Shown here: piece by piece, positions 43,443 to 51,212 of the stretch
Numbering within the stretch: the stretch's first letter is position 1
How the letters are laid out: each line of letters begins with the position of its first letter
Assembly (NCBI GenBank): GCA_002415785.1
Contig: DIAJ01000033.1
Span: 283,530-347,529, forward strand
DNA length: 64,000 nt
Direction: 5' to 3'
Source of the DNA: Flavobacteriales bacterium UBA5081
GTDB taxonomy: Bacteria; Bacteroidota; Bacteroidia; Flavobacteriales_E; Vicingaceae
Notes under the pieces: model-generated
The model's input: only the letters and a program-made list of their open reading frames with translations
Database searches by the model: none
What the model was told of the DNA's origin: nothing
Program-made: the position numbers and the translations under genes

Positions 43443-44021
43443 TTACCAGTTTCCTGATGTAATAGGCTCTGTCATAGAACCAACTTGAATTCGATCATCC
43501 AAATCTACTGCCTCACCTTTTGTGTCCAAGCCGGTATAAACTTTATCTAAAGTAGTGTAAGCTTCAAAAACACTAACGTTTACTTTGTTTTTCTCAATCA
43601 TTCCGGCTTTCATTTTAAAAGTTGCCCCTTTACTGTAAGGAACTTTCTCTAAACTGCGAATATCAAATCCTTCCGAAAACACAGTGAATGCGGGCACCAT
43701 TGAAGTGTCTCTAACCACAATACCTTGCTCCACTGCTTCTTTTTCAGTTAAAGTATCAGGAACAGTTCCAATTGCTTTAATGATTGTTAGCGAATCATTT
43801 TCTAAAAAGTGAAATAATTCAGGGTAATTAGCTGCATATCTGCCTTTTTCTTTTTTAAACTCCTTTTGAGCCTCAGCAACTTTTAGCAAACGTTCTTGAA
43901 CTACCTCACGTCTTTTTTGAGCTTCTTTTTTAAATTCAATTTTACTTTGAACGCCATCGTATATAAAGTAGGCTAAAACTAGAGCTGCAACTAACAAAAC
44001 TAATTGAATGACTGTCTTCAT
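43443..44021 (-). CDS. Small single-pass membrane protein, pilin-like
   Basis: The 192 residues begin with one transmembrane helix (TVIQLVLLVAALVLAYFIYDG) running into a basic amphipathic helix (EFKKEAQKRREVVQERLLKVAEAQKEFKKEKG). The segment AQKEFKKEKGRYAANYPELF is reminiscent of pseudopilin N-terminal helices, where AQxxYxxxNGxYxxxLxEL occurs after the hydrophobic stalk. The C-terminal half (about 95-190) is beta-rich. It lacks a canonical prepilin peptidase site (no GFTLxE). It is the first gene of the operon with DUF3822 and rsmD and has a candidate promoter at 44055-44062. Function unknown. Confidence 0.78.
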   Translation of the reverse strand: MKTVIQLVLLVAALVLAYFIYDGVQSKIEFKKEAQKRREVVQERLLKVAEAQKEFKKEKGRYAANYPELFHFLENDSLTIIKAIGTVPDTLTEKEAVEQGIVVRDTSMVPAFTVFSEGFDIRSLEKVPYSKGATFKMKAGMIEKNKVNVSVFEAYTTLDKVYTGLDTKGEAVDLDDRIQVGSMTEPITSGNW

Positions 44022-44054
44022 TTATTCTTTAAATTTAGATTTTTTCAATGCTCA

Positions 44055-44062
44055 CAAAGCTA
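44055..44062 (-). promoter_or_regulatory. Putative -7 promoter box for the pilin-like/DUF3822/rsmD operon
   Basis: The minus strand reads TAGCTTTG, then TGAG, matching TAnnTTTG, 33 bp upstream of the operon's first ATG. Confidence 0.5.
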
Positions 44063-44108
44063 CCATTTTTTTATATCTAATGAATTCTATTTAACATTAG
44101 ATAAAAGT

Positions 44109-44116
44109 TAATTTTG
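44109..44116 (+). promoter_or_regulatory. Putative -7 promoter box for the RecD-like gene
   Basis: TAATTTTG matches TAnnTTTG. Its final TTG is the start codon of the longest frame (44114), which would be upstream of the transcript start. It therefore argues for translation from ATG 44138. Confidence 0.5.
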
Positions 44117-44137
44117 AATTTCTTTAGTATTTTTCTC

Positions 44138-45562
44138 ATGAATGAAAGCTTTCAGTCTGTATTTTACCGCTTTATGCCGGAAAACCCCACTAAAGATCAA
44201 AGAGATTTGGTGGAAAGGATGGAGCGCTTTCTCTTTCAGCCAATAGAAAGAGCAGCTTTTATTATTCGAGGTTATGCAGGAACAGGAAAAACTACTTCTA
44301 TTGCTGCATTAGTAAAAACTCTACCTGCTTTTCGTTATAAGTCAGTTTTACTGGCGCCCACCGGTAGAGCTGCTAAAGTAATGTCATCTTTTTCAGGAAA
44401 AAAAGCCCTTACGATTCACAAAAAAATATATCAAGTTCAAAGAGGAACTGATGGGCAAATGAGGTTTGCTTTAGCCGCTAACTTACATACAAATACTATT
44501 TTTTTGGTAGATGAGGCTTCTATGATTTCAGATCGTGGTGGAATACAAAGTAGAAGTTTATTGGAAGATTTAATCACCTATGCTTACAGTGGAAAAAATT
44601 GTCGTTTAGTGTTTATTGGCGACATAGCACAATTACCTCCAGTAGGCTCAGACTTAAGCCCTGCACTCGACCCCAAATACTTAAAAGGTAACTTTTTTAT
44701 GAGTTTAAAGGGCGTTGAGCTAAAGCAAGTAATGCGTCAAGCTGATGAGTCCGGAATTTTGTTTAACGCAAGTAGGTTGCGAAGCGAATTGGAGACAGAA
44801 GACCCTCGCATTCAGTTTAAGCTGGAAGGCTTTGATGATGTTCAAAGAATCACAGGACTTGAACTGGAGGATGAATTAAATGATGCTTTTGGGAAGTATG
44901 GGGAAAGTAATGTGATTCTTATTACACGATCTAACAAAAGAGCAAATGAGTTCAATCAGCAAATTCGAAGAAGAATTAAAGGACAAGAAAACTCTATCTC
45001 TACCGGAGATTATATTATGGTAGTAAAAAACAATTATTTCTGGTTGGATGAAAAATCCCCACCGGGTTTTATTGCAAATGGAGACATTGCAGAGATTATG
45101 CGAATTGGAAATCAAGAAGTATTATATGATTTTATTTTTGCAGAAGCAACCGTTCGATTAATCGACTATCCGCAAATGGATACTTTTGATGTAAAGCTAC
45201 TCGTTGATACACTTTATTCTGAATCACCGGCTTTAACTGCAGAAGAAAACAGAAAGCTGTTTGAAAATGTAATGGAGGACTACGAGGAAATCAGCTCAAA
45301 AGGTAAAAAAATGGAGTTATTGAAGAAAAACCCATATTTCAATGCACTTCAAATTAAATTTGCCAATGCAGTTACCTGCCATAAATCACAGGGCGGACAA
45401 TGGCAAGCAGTATTTGTAGATCAAGGTTATTTAACGGAGGAAATGATCGATAAAGAGTATATTCGATGGCTTTACACTGCAGTGAGTAGGGCAACTGAAA
45501 AGCTTTATCTCGTCAATTTTCACCCTCAGTTTTTTGAAGATAAAATTGACTCATTCGATTAG
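44138..45562 (+). CDS. RecD-like superfamily 1 DNA helicase/AAA ATPase
   Basis: The product has about 474 residues from ATG 44138 (MNESFQSVFY); a TTG at 44114 gives 482 but lies on the promoter box. Motifs in order: TKDQRDLVERMERF (Q-motif region), RGYAGTGKTTS (Walker A), LAPTGRAAKVM (Ia), TIFLVDEASMIS (II), FIGDIAQLPPVG (III), and the C-terminal ANAVTCHKSQGGQWQAVFVD and LYTAVSRATEKLYLV (V/VI). This is a RecD/TraA-like helicase, shorter than E. coli RecD; no RecB or RecC is nearby. It probably acts in DNA repair or replication. Its 3' end overlaps the convergent hydrolase-OsmC gene by 12 bp. Confidence 0.9.
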   Translation: MNESFQSVFYRFMPENPTKDQRDLVERMERFLFQPIERAAFIIRGYAGTGKTTSIAALVKTLPAFRYKSVLLAPTGRAAKVMSSFSGKKALTIHKKIYQVQRGTDGQMRFALAANLHTNTIFLVDEASMISDRGGIQSRSLLEDLITYAYSGKNCRLVFIGDIAQLPPVGSDLSPALDPKYLKGNFFMSLKGVELKQVMRQADESGILFNASRLRSELETEDPRIQFKLEGFDDVQRITGLELEDELNDAFGKYGESNVILITRSNKRANEFNQQIRRRIKGQENSISTGDYIMVVKNNYFWLDEKSPPGFIANGDIAEIMRIGNQEVLYDFIFAEATVRLIDYPQMDTFDVKLLVDTLYSESPALTAEENRKLFENVMEDYEEISSKGKKMELLKKNPYFNALQIKFANAVTCHKSQGGQWQAVFVDQGYLTEEMIDKEYIRWLYTAVSRATEKLYLVNFHPQFFEDKIDSFD

Positions 45563-46771
45563 CTCAGAGTTAATTTGAATATCACTGCTTAAGGTTCGCT
45601 TCACCGGACAACGGTTGGCAATTTCCAAAAGCCTTTCTCTTTGCCCTTGATCTAAATCACCTTTTAATTGAACTTTCCTACTGAAATGATCCAATTTAGC
45701 AGAATTCTCACCTTCTTTTAAAGCATCCTTTGAGTGCTTTTTCTCATGATCAACATGAACCGTTACTTCCTCTAAATTCCATTTTTTGTGCTTGGCATAC
45801 ATCTGCAAGGTCATTGAAGTGCAAGCCCCCAAAGCGGCGGAAAGTAAGTCATAAGGTGTAGGTCCGCTATCTTCGCCACCAAGATCAATTGGCTCATCGG
45901 CAGTTAAATGATGTCTTCCGGCTTTAATTTCTGTGCTCAAACTTTCTTTAGATGTTTGCACGGCAACTTTATAGTCAGAAGTTAAGCTTTTTTCATCTTC
46001 CTTAATTTCAGTTTCTAAGTACTTTCTCACCCAATGAGCAATCATGCTACCTGCATAAATAGAATCTTTTTCTTCTTGCAATAAATGATCTGCTCCATCA
46101 AGGCTGATAAAACTTTTTGGATGCATTGCTGCTTGGTAAATTTTTGCTGCATTTTCTATACTCACAACATTGTCTTGCGGAGAATGCATTATTAAAAGGG
46201 CTTTTCTTAATTCTTTTGCCGCTTTTTCCGGCTTATGATCGTCTAAATCGTCTAAAAAGGATTTGCTAATTGTAAAAGGTCTACCTCCAATATTCACTTT
46301 TGCTTTTCCCTCTTTTTTTATTTTGTCGATTTCATCCGCTAGTAAGTGGGTTACATGATAAGGATCAAATGGAGCTGCAATGCATACAGCGGCTTTAATA
46401 TGTTCAAGTTGTTGAGCAGCAAAAAGAGCAGCTGCACCACCTAAAGAGTGTCCAATCATAATTTTTGGAGCTTCGTATTCATCAGTTAAAAAATCAGATG
46501 CGGCAAATAAATCCTGAATGTTGGTTGTAAAAGTGGTCGATTCAAATTCGCCATCGCTTTGTCCTAAACCCGTAAAATCAAAAAGCATGACTGCAATTCC
46601 GTTTGAGGTTAGTCCTTTACTAATATTTTTTACTGCGTGAAAGTTTTTATTGCAAGTAAAACAATGTGCAAAAATGGCAAATGCCAACGGTTTTTGATCT
46701 ACTGGAAAGTCTATTCGTGCACTTAATTCTATGCCTTCTTTGTTTTGGAATCTTACTTTTTCTGACCTCAT
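45551..46771 (-). CDS. Alpha/beta hydrolase-OsmC fusion protein
   Basis: The 406 residues join two domains. An N-terminal alpha/beta hydrolase (about 1-255) has the nucleophile elbow in MIGHSLGGAAAL, an acid in SPQDNVVS and a histidine in GADHLL. A C-terminal OsmC/Ohr-type domain (about 265-406) has GGEDSGPTPYDLLSAALGAC and RCPVKRTLSS, which carry the two cysteines expected of organic-hydroperoxide reductases. The fused architecture is known from other bacteria. Divergent to it, 137 bp away, is tpx, so the pair probably deals with peroxides. The hydrolase substrate is unknown; it may be an ester that accompanies lipid peroxides. A near-match to a -7 box (TAGCTTTA) is present on its upstream side. 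Confidence 0.93.
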   Translation of the reverse strand: MRSEKVRFQNKEGIELSARIDFPVDQKPLAFAIFAHCFTCNKNFHAVKNISKGLTSNGIAVMLFDFTGLGQSDGEFESTTFTTNIQDLFAASDFLTDEYEAPKIMIGHSLGGAAALFAAQQLEHIKAAVCIAAPFDPYHVTHLLADEIDKIKKEGKAKVNIGGRPFTISKSFLDDLDDHKPEKAAKELRKALLIMHSPQDNVVSIENAAKIYQAAMHPKSFISLDGADHLLQEEKDSIYAGSMIAHWVRKYLETEIKEDEKSLTSDYKVAVQTSKESLSTEIKAGRHHLTADEPIDLGGEDSGPTPYDLLSAALGACTSMTLQMYAKHKKWNLEEVTVHVDHEKKHSKDALKEGENSAKLDHFSRKVQLKGDLDQGQRERLLEIANRCPVKRTLSSDIQINSELIE

Positions 46772-46908
46772 ATTAATTCAAGATTTATTCAATGATAAAG
46801 CTAAAGAAATTGCAGAAAATGACTTTCATCTTTAAGAGAAGTATTAATTTCGGTAGCTGATTATAGAACTCTTTAAAAATAGAAATGTTTAAATAAAAAA
46901 AAGTAATT

Positions 46909-47418
46909 ATGAGCAATATTAAATTTAAAGGTGACCCAATTAATGTAAGTGGAAAAATTCCCGGAGTAGGTGAAAAAGCAGAAGATTTTACTTTTGTAAA
47001 AGAAGATTTAACTGAAGGGAGCTTAGCTGACTACAATGGAAAGGTAAAAGTTATAATGGCAGTTCCTAGTTTAGATACAGGCATTTGTCAAAATGAAGCA
47101 AGAGCTTTTAACGAAAAGCTCAATGGAAAAGATGGAGTAGTTGGCATAGTAGTTTCTAGAGACTTGCCATTTGCCATGAAACGATTTTGTGGAGCTGAAG
47201 GTTTGGATACCATTATTTCAGCCTCTGACTTTAGATACAATGATTTCGCTAGCCAGTATAATGCTGAAATGATTGAGGGTCCACTAAAAGGACTTTTAGC
47301 TCGCATTGTTTTTGTCTTAGATAAGAACAATAACATTGTTTACAAAGAAGAAGTTGATGACATTACTCATGAACCAGATTATAATGCAGCTATGGAAGCT
47401 GTAGAGAAGTTAGGATAG
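46909..47418 (+). CDS. tpx: Thiol peroxidase (Tpx)
   Basis: Tpx is an atypical 2-Cys peroxiredoxin that reduces alkyl hydroperoxides with thioredoxin. The 169 residues match the family: PSLDTGICQNEARAFNEKL holds the peroxidatic Cys (in DTGIC, where many members have DTPVC), and KRFCGAEGLDTI holds the resolving Cys. SASDFRYNDFASQYN and GLLARIVFVLDKNNNIVYKE are normal. It starts divergently from the hydrolase-OsmC gene, with a near-match -7 box (TAATTTCG, 46845-46852). A striking perfect hairpin follows the gene. Confidence 0.96.
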   Translation: MSNIKFKGDPINVSGKIPGVGEKAEDFTFVKEDLTEGSLADYNGKVKVIMAVPSLDTGICQNEARAFNEKLNGKDGVVGIVVSRDLPFAMKRFCGAEGLDTIISASDFRYNDFASQYNAEMIEGPLKGLLARIVFVLDKNNNIVYKEEVDDITHEPDYNAAMEAVEKLG

Positions 47419-47448
47419 TTAACTTTTAGTGTATATATTGTCCTTGGA

Positions 47449-47484
47449 TTCTGTGGGTTCGTAGCGGGCTACGAACCCACAGAA
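47449..47484. terminator. 16-bp perfect hairpin between tpx and a convergent lipoprotein gene
   Basis: The arms TTCTGTGGGTTCGTAG (47449-47464) and CTACGAACCCACAGAA (47469-47484) are perfect complements around CGGG. It is GC-rich beside its AT-rich surroundings. Neither side carries a T-run, so it is not a textbook intrinsic terminator. Its place between convergent genes still favours transcription ending or mRNA 3'-end protection. Confidence 0.7.
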
Positions 47485-47512
47485 CACACTATATTACTTA
47501 CTAAATACCTAC

Positions 47513-48013
47513 CTACTTCACATTCCGAATAGCTCCGCTACTTACTGCAGTCGAATCAGACATCACTGTGGTAAAATATCCACTGATTCCATTTCCACTT
47601 AAATCAAATGCAGTTATGTGTAAAGTATCCGCATTTGCAGAAGCAGCATTCCCATCGAAAAACTCCATAGCAGCAGTTCCGGAAGAATAGCTCCCATCAA
47701 TAGGATAAGCACCTACTGTATCTCCCATAATATCAATTTCCATTTGCACCAAGTTTGTTGAAGATCCATTATCCCATTTAATTCGGTGACGATTTGCATT
47801 TATTTCACTGTAAGTAGCAGCTCCAAAATACTCAGTACCTCCATAATTCATACAAAACTGCGCAGTACTACATGTTGAATTACTGTTGTTCGATGAATTA
47901 TTATTTGAAGTTGACGGCTGTGTTTCATCATCTTCATCATCAGAACAGGCAACAAAAAAGCTCATAGAGCTACAAACACTTAGTATTAAAGCGTATTTTA
48001 AAAATTTTTTCAT
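47513..48013 (-). CDS. Small hypothetical lipoprotein
   Basis: The 166 residues begin with a lipoprotein signal (KYALILSVCSSMSFFVACSD, predicted lipid-bearing Cys in FVAC). A low-complexity linker rich in Asp, Ser and Asn follows (DEDDETQPSTSNNNSSNNSN), then a beta-rich domain of about 110 residues containing CSTAQFCMNYGG. I recognise no named domain. A TAnnTTTG box (TACTTTTG, minus strand, 48039-48046) supports independent expression. It faces tpx across the hairpin. Confidence 0.78.
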   Translation of the reverse strand: MKKFLKYALILSVCSSMSFFVACSDDEDDETQPSTSNNNSSNNSNSTCSTAQFCMNYGGTEYFGAATYSEINANRHRIKWDNGSSTNLVQMEIDIMGDTVGAYPIDGSYSSGTAAMEFFDGNAASANADTLHITAFDLSGNGISGYFTTVMSDSTAVSSGAIRNVK

Positions 48014-48038
48014 GGCGAATAAGTTTTATATTTCCGCC

Positions 48039-48046
48039 AAAAGTAT
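48039..48046 (-). promoter_or_regulatory. Putative -7 promoter box for the small lipoprotein gene
   Basis: The minus strand reads TACTTTTG, then GCGG, matching TAnnTTTG, 25 bp upstream of the lipoprotein ATG. Confidence 0.5.
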
Positions 48047-48089
48047 TCTCATCAAGGAAACCTCCCAATAGGGTAAATAACGTATTTCC

Positions 48090-48767
48090 TTAGGTTAAGT
48101 CCTCTATTGGTTTAGTATGAAGAGAGGTTTCAATGATTTTTGAAATTTTTTCCGCTTGATTATATACCATAAAATGAGTTCCCTTTTTTATGGTAATGGC
48201 TTGATCTATATTTTTAATCGGAAAAATTAAGTCATCTGTACCATGCAAATGAACATAAGTACAATTGATTTCTTCTTCAAAGTTCCACTTTGCTATTTGA
48301 TGAACTCCCCAATTAATAAAGTCAATATCTGCCGACTTAATCATATCGTGAAATAGTCGATTTCCTTCCTCATCTGCATTGTCATAAAAAGGTTTGAGTG
48401 CAATGCTAGCGTCAATGGCAAATCTTGCAGCAGTTTGGTTTCTTGAAGGAAGCTTATCTAACCAACTCATGTATTTTGGTTTTTCGCTACTTTTCTTTAC
48501 TGTTGAAATAAGAAACAGTTTCTCAACTTTAACTATGCGTGCAATTTCAATCGACATAATTCCGCCCAATGAAACACCTAATAAACAGAATGGCTCTTCA
48601 TTTTTTAAATCCTCTGCAAGTCGTTTGGCATAAGCTTCAATATCTTCATTTTCTTCAGGCTTTACCCAGTCGATATAATGAAGCTCTGCAGAAGGTATAG
48701 ATAACTTTTTAAACAGCCGATAATCTAATCCTAAGCCGGGGATGCAAAATATTTTAACTTTTTTCAT
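48090..48767 (-). CDS. Alpha/beta hydrolase family protein
   Basis: This 225-residue protein has an alpha/beta hydrolase core. The nucleophile elbow is CLLGVSLGGIMSIEIA (GVSLGG), a predicted acid lies in HLHGTDDLIFPIKN, and the histidine lies in IKKGTHFMVYNQAEKIS. The N-terminus KIFCIPGLGLDYRLFKKLS fits the oxyanion region. It is smaller than most esterases, has no signal peptide and should be cytoplasmic. The substrate is unknown. It lies between icd (59 bp) and the small lipoprotein gene on the minus strand. Confidence 0.88.
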   Translation of the reverse strand: MKKVKIFCIPGLGLDYRLFKKLSIPSAELHYIDWVKPEENEDIEAYAKRLAEDLKNEEPFCLLGVSLGGIMSIEIARIVKVEKLFLISTVKKSSEKPKYMSWLDKLPSRNQTAARFAIDASIALKPFYDNADEEGNRLFHDMIKSADIDFINWGVHQIAKWNFEEEINCTYVHLHGTDDLIFPIKNIDQAITIKKGTHFMVYNQAEKISKIIETSLHTKPIEDLT

Positions 48768-48825
48768 TGAGCAGTTTAAAACCTTGCCAGAACTTTTCTC
48801 GTGCTGACAAGGCTTTCTAATCTAT

Positions 48826-51045
48826 TTATACTTCAGCTAATATTCTATTTAGCGTTCCACTAGGACGCATAATTGCAGAAACCTTCTCTTTATCTGGAAA
48901 GTAGTAACCTCCGAGATTAACTCCTCCGCCTTGTACAGAGTTTAATTCATTCACGATTTTACCTTCTTCTTCAGCTAAAGCTTTATCTAAATGTGCAAAT
49001 CTTTCTTTTAGCGCTCCATCGTCATTCTGATTAGCAAGTGCTTCTGCCCAATACAATGCCAAATAAAAGTGACTTCCTCTATTGTCTAATTCACCTGCTT
49101 TACGAGATGGAGACTTACCGCTAAGTAATAACTTTTCAGTTGCTTGATCTAAACAGTCTGCCAATACTTTTGCTCGTGGATTGTTGTTTTTAGCTGCCAA
49201 ATGCTCCAATGATACGGCAATTGCCAAGAACTCACCCAGTGAATCCCAACGTAAGTGGTTTTCGCTTATTACTTGCTGAACGTGCTTTGGTGCAGAACCA
49301 CCGGCTCCGGTCTCAAATAAACCACCACCGTTCATTAATGGTACAATTGACAACATTTTAGCGGAAGTCCCTAACTCTAAAATGGGGAAAAGATCGGTTA
49401 AGTAGTCTCGTAATACGTTTCCTGTAACAGAAATGGTATTTTCACCTTTCTTTACTCTTTCTAGTGTGTATTTTGTAGCTTCCTTGGGCGACATTATTTT
49501 AATGGTCAAACCTTCGGTGTCGTGATTTGGCAAATAAGTGTTTACCTTTTTAATCAACTCAGCATCATGAGCTCTATTTTCATCTAACCAAAAAATTGCA
49601 GGCCATCCGGTTGCTCTGGCTCTTTCAACAGCTAAAGCTACCCAGTTCTCAATTGGTGCGTCTTTGGCTTGACACATTCTCCAAATATCTCCGGCTTCTA
49701 CATTGTGCTCAATTAAAATGTCACCATTTTCATTCACCACTTTTACCGTTCCAGCTTCTTTAATTTCAAATGTTTTATCATGAGAGCCATACTCTTCCGC
49801 TTTTTGAGCCATTAAGCCAACATTGGGAACGGTTCCCATAGTAGTTGGGTCAAATGCGCCATTTTCTTTGCAAAACTTAATGGTTTCGTCATAAACGGCA
49901 GCATAGCTGCTATCCGGAATAACCGCTTTAGTATCTTGTGGCTTTCCGTCTTTGTTCCACATTCTTCCGGAAGTTCTGATCATAGCCGGCATAGAAGCGT
50001 CAATAATTACATCTGAAGGAACATGTAAGTTAGTTACTCCTTTATCTGAATCTACCATAGCCATATCAGGACCTTCTTTCAAGGCTTTTTCAATATCAGC
50101 TAAAATTTCATTCTTTTTGCTTTCTTCCAATGTTTCGATTTGACCCAATAAACTAGCTAAACCATCATTGGCATTTACACCAAGCTGGTTAAAAGTAGCT
50201 TCATGTCTGCTGAAAACATCTTCAAAAAATACCTTAACTGCATGACCAAAAATAATTGGATCCGAAACTTTCATCATGGTCGCTTTCATGTGAAGTGAAA
50301 ATAAAACTCCGGATTTTTTTGCTTCTTCCTTTTGTTCTTTCAAAAAGGCTAAGAGTGCTTTTTTACTCAAATAAGTTCCATCAATTACTTCTCCTTTTAA
50401 CAAAGAAACTTTCTCTTTAAGTACCTTTTTGCTTCCGTCTTTACCAACAAACTCAATGCTTACATTTTGAGCAGTGTCTACTGTAACTGATTTTTCATTT
50501 GAAGCAAAATCGTTTTTCCCCATAGTTGCCACATGAGATTTTGAGTCGCTAGACCATTCTCCCATTGAGTGAGGGTTTTTCTTGGCAAACTCTTTTACTG
50601 CTTTTGGCGCTCTTCGGTCTGAATTTCCTTCACGAAGCACAGGATTTACTGCACTACCTTTTACTTTGTCGTATTTTGTTTGAATATTTTTTTCTTCTTC
50701 ATTGCTTGGGTTTTCCGGATAATTAGGAATGTTGTATCCCTTTGCTTGAAGCTCTTTTATGGCAGCTAATAACTGAGGTAAAGATGCACTAATGTTGGGT
50801 AGCTTAATAATGTTTGCTTCCGGCTTTTTAGCTAATTCACCCAATTCACTTAAAGCATCACTTACTTTTTGGTTGTCTTTAAGGTATTCAGGAAACTGCG
50901 CTAAAATTCTAGCTGCTAAAGAAATGTCTCTGCTTTCAACTTCAATGCCCGCTTCTTGGGTAAATTTTCTTACAATAGGCAACAAGGAATAAGTCGCTAG
51001 TGCCGGTGCTTCATCAGTTTCAGTGTAAATAATCTTTTGTGCCAT
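48826..51045 (-). CDS. icd: NADP-dependent isocitrate dehydrogenase, monomeric type
   Basis: The enzyme converts isocitrate to 2-oxoglutarate with NADP+, in the TCA cycle. The 739-residue length and motifs (VLREGNSDRRAPKAVKEFAK, NDGLASLLGQIETL, DSDKGVTNLHVPSDVIIDAS, ENGDILIEHNVEAGDIWR) mark the monomeric class (about 740 residues), which is unrelated in length to the dimeric enzyme of E. coli (about 416). A TAnnTTTG box lies about 65 bp upstream. The start ATG at 51043-51045 is followed by MAQKIIYTETDEAPAL, the normal N-terminus. Confidence 0.97.
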   Translation of the reverse strand: MAQKIIYTETDEAPALATYSLLPIVRKFTQEAGIEVESRDISLAARILAQFPEYLKDNQKVSDALSELGELAKKPEANIIKLPNISASLPQLLAAIKELQAKGYNIPNYPENPSNEEEKNIQTKYDKVKGSAVNPVLREGNSDRRAPKAVKEFAKKNPHSMGEWSSDSKSHVATMGKNDFASNEKSVTVDTAQNVSIEFVGKDGSKKVLKEKVSLLKGEVIDGTYLSKKALLAFLKEQKEEAKKSGVLFSLHMKATMMKVSDPIIFGHAVKVFFEDVFSRHEATFNQLGVNANDGLASLLGQIETLEESKKNEILADIEKALKEGPDMAMVDSDKGVTNLHVPSDVIIDASMPAMIRTSGRMWNKDGKPQDTKAVIPDSSYAAVYDETIKFCKENGAFDPTTMGTVPNVGLMAQKAEEYGSHDKTFEIKEAGTVKVVNENGDILIEHNVEAGDIWRMCQAKDAPIENWVALAVERARATGWPAIFWLDENRAHDAELIKKVNTYLPNHDTEGLTIKIMSPKEATKYTLERVKKGENTISVTGNVLRDYLTDLFPILELGTSAKMLSIVPLMNGGGLFETGAGGSAPKHVQQVISENHLRWDSLGEFLAIAVSLEHLAAKNNNPRAKVLADCLDQATEKLLLSGKSPSRKAGELDNRGSHFYLALYWAEALANQNDDGALKERFAHLDKALAEEEGKIVNELNSVQGGGVNLGGYYFPDKEKVSAIMRPSGTLNRILAEV

Positions 51046-51109
51046 AAATAGATAGTTTATTTGTTGCCAATAATATTTCGAGCGCTAAGTACGCTTTTTT
51101 TAAGGAGTG

Positions 51110-51117
51110 CAAAGATA
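51110..51117 (-). promoter_or_regulatory. Putative -7 promoter box for icd
   Basis: The minus strand reads TATCTTTG, then CACTCC, matching TAnnTTTG. It lies 65 bp upstream of the icd ATG, just beyond the terminator of the upstream peptidase gene. Confidence 0.55.
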
Positions 51118-51164
51118 TGCCTTTCCAAAGCTTTTTAAAAATTAGGGTTGGAGTTTTTATAATT

Positions 51165-51193
51165 AAAAAAACCGCGGCATTTGTCGCGGTTTT
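51165..51193 (-). terminator. Intrinsic terminator of the M16 peptidase gene
   Basis: The stem ACCGCG/CGCGGT (51171-51176, 51185-51190) is extended by A/T pairs, with seven A on the left, which is a T7 run on the minus strand. It lies 20 bp past the peptidase stop. Confidence 0.92.
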
Positions 51194-51212
51194 ATCTTTA
51201 ATTTAAATGAAT

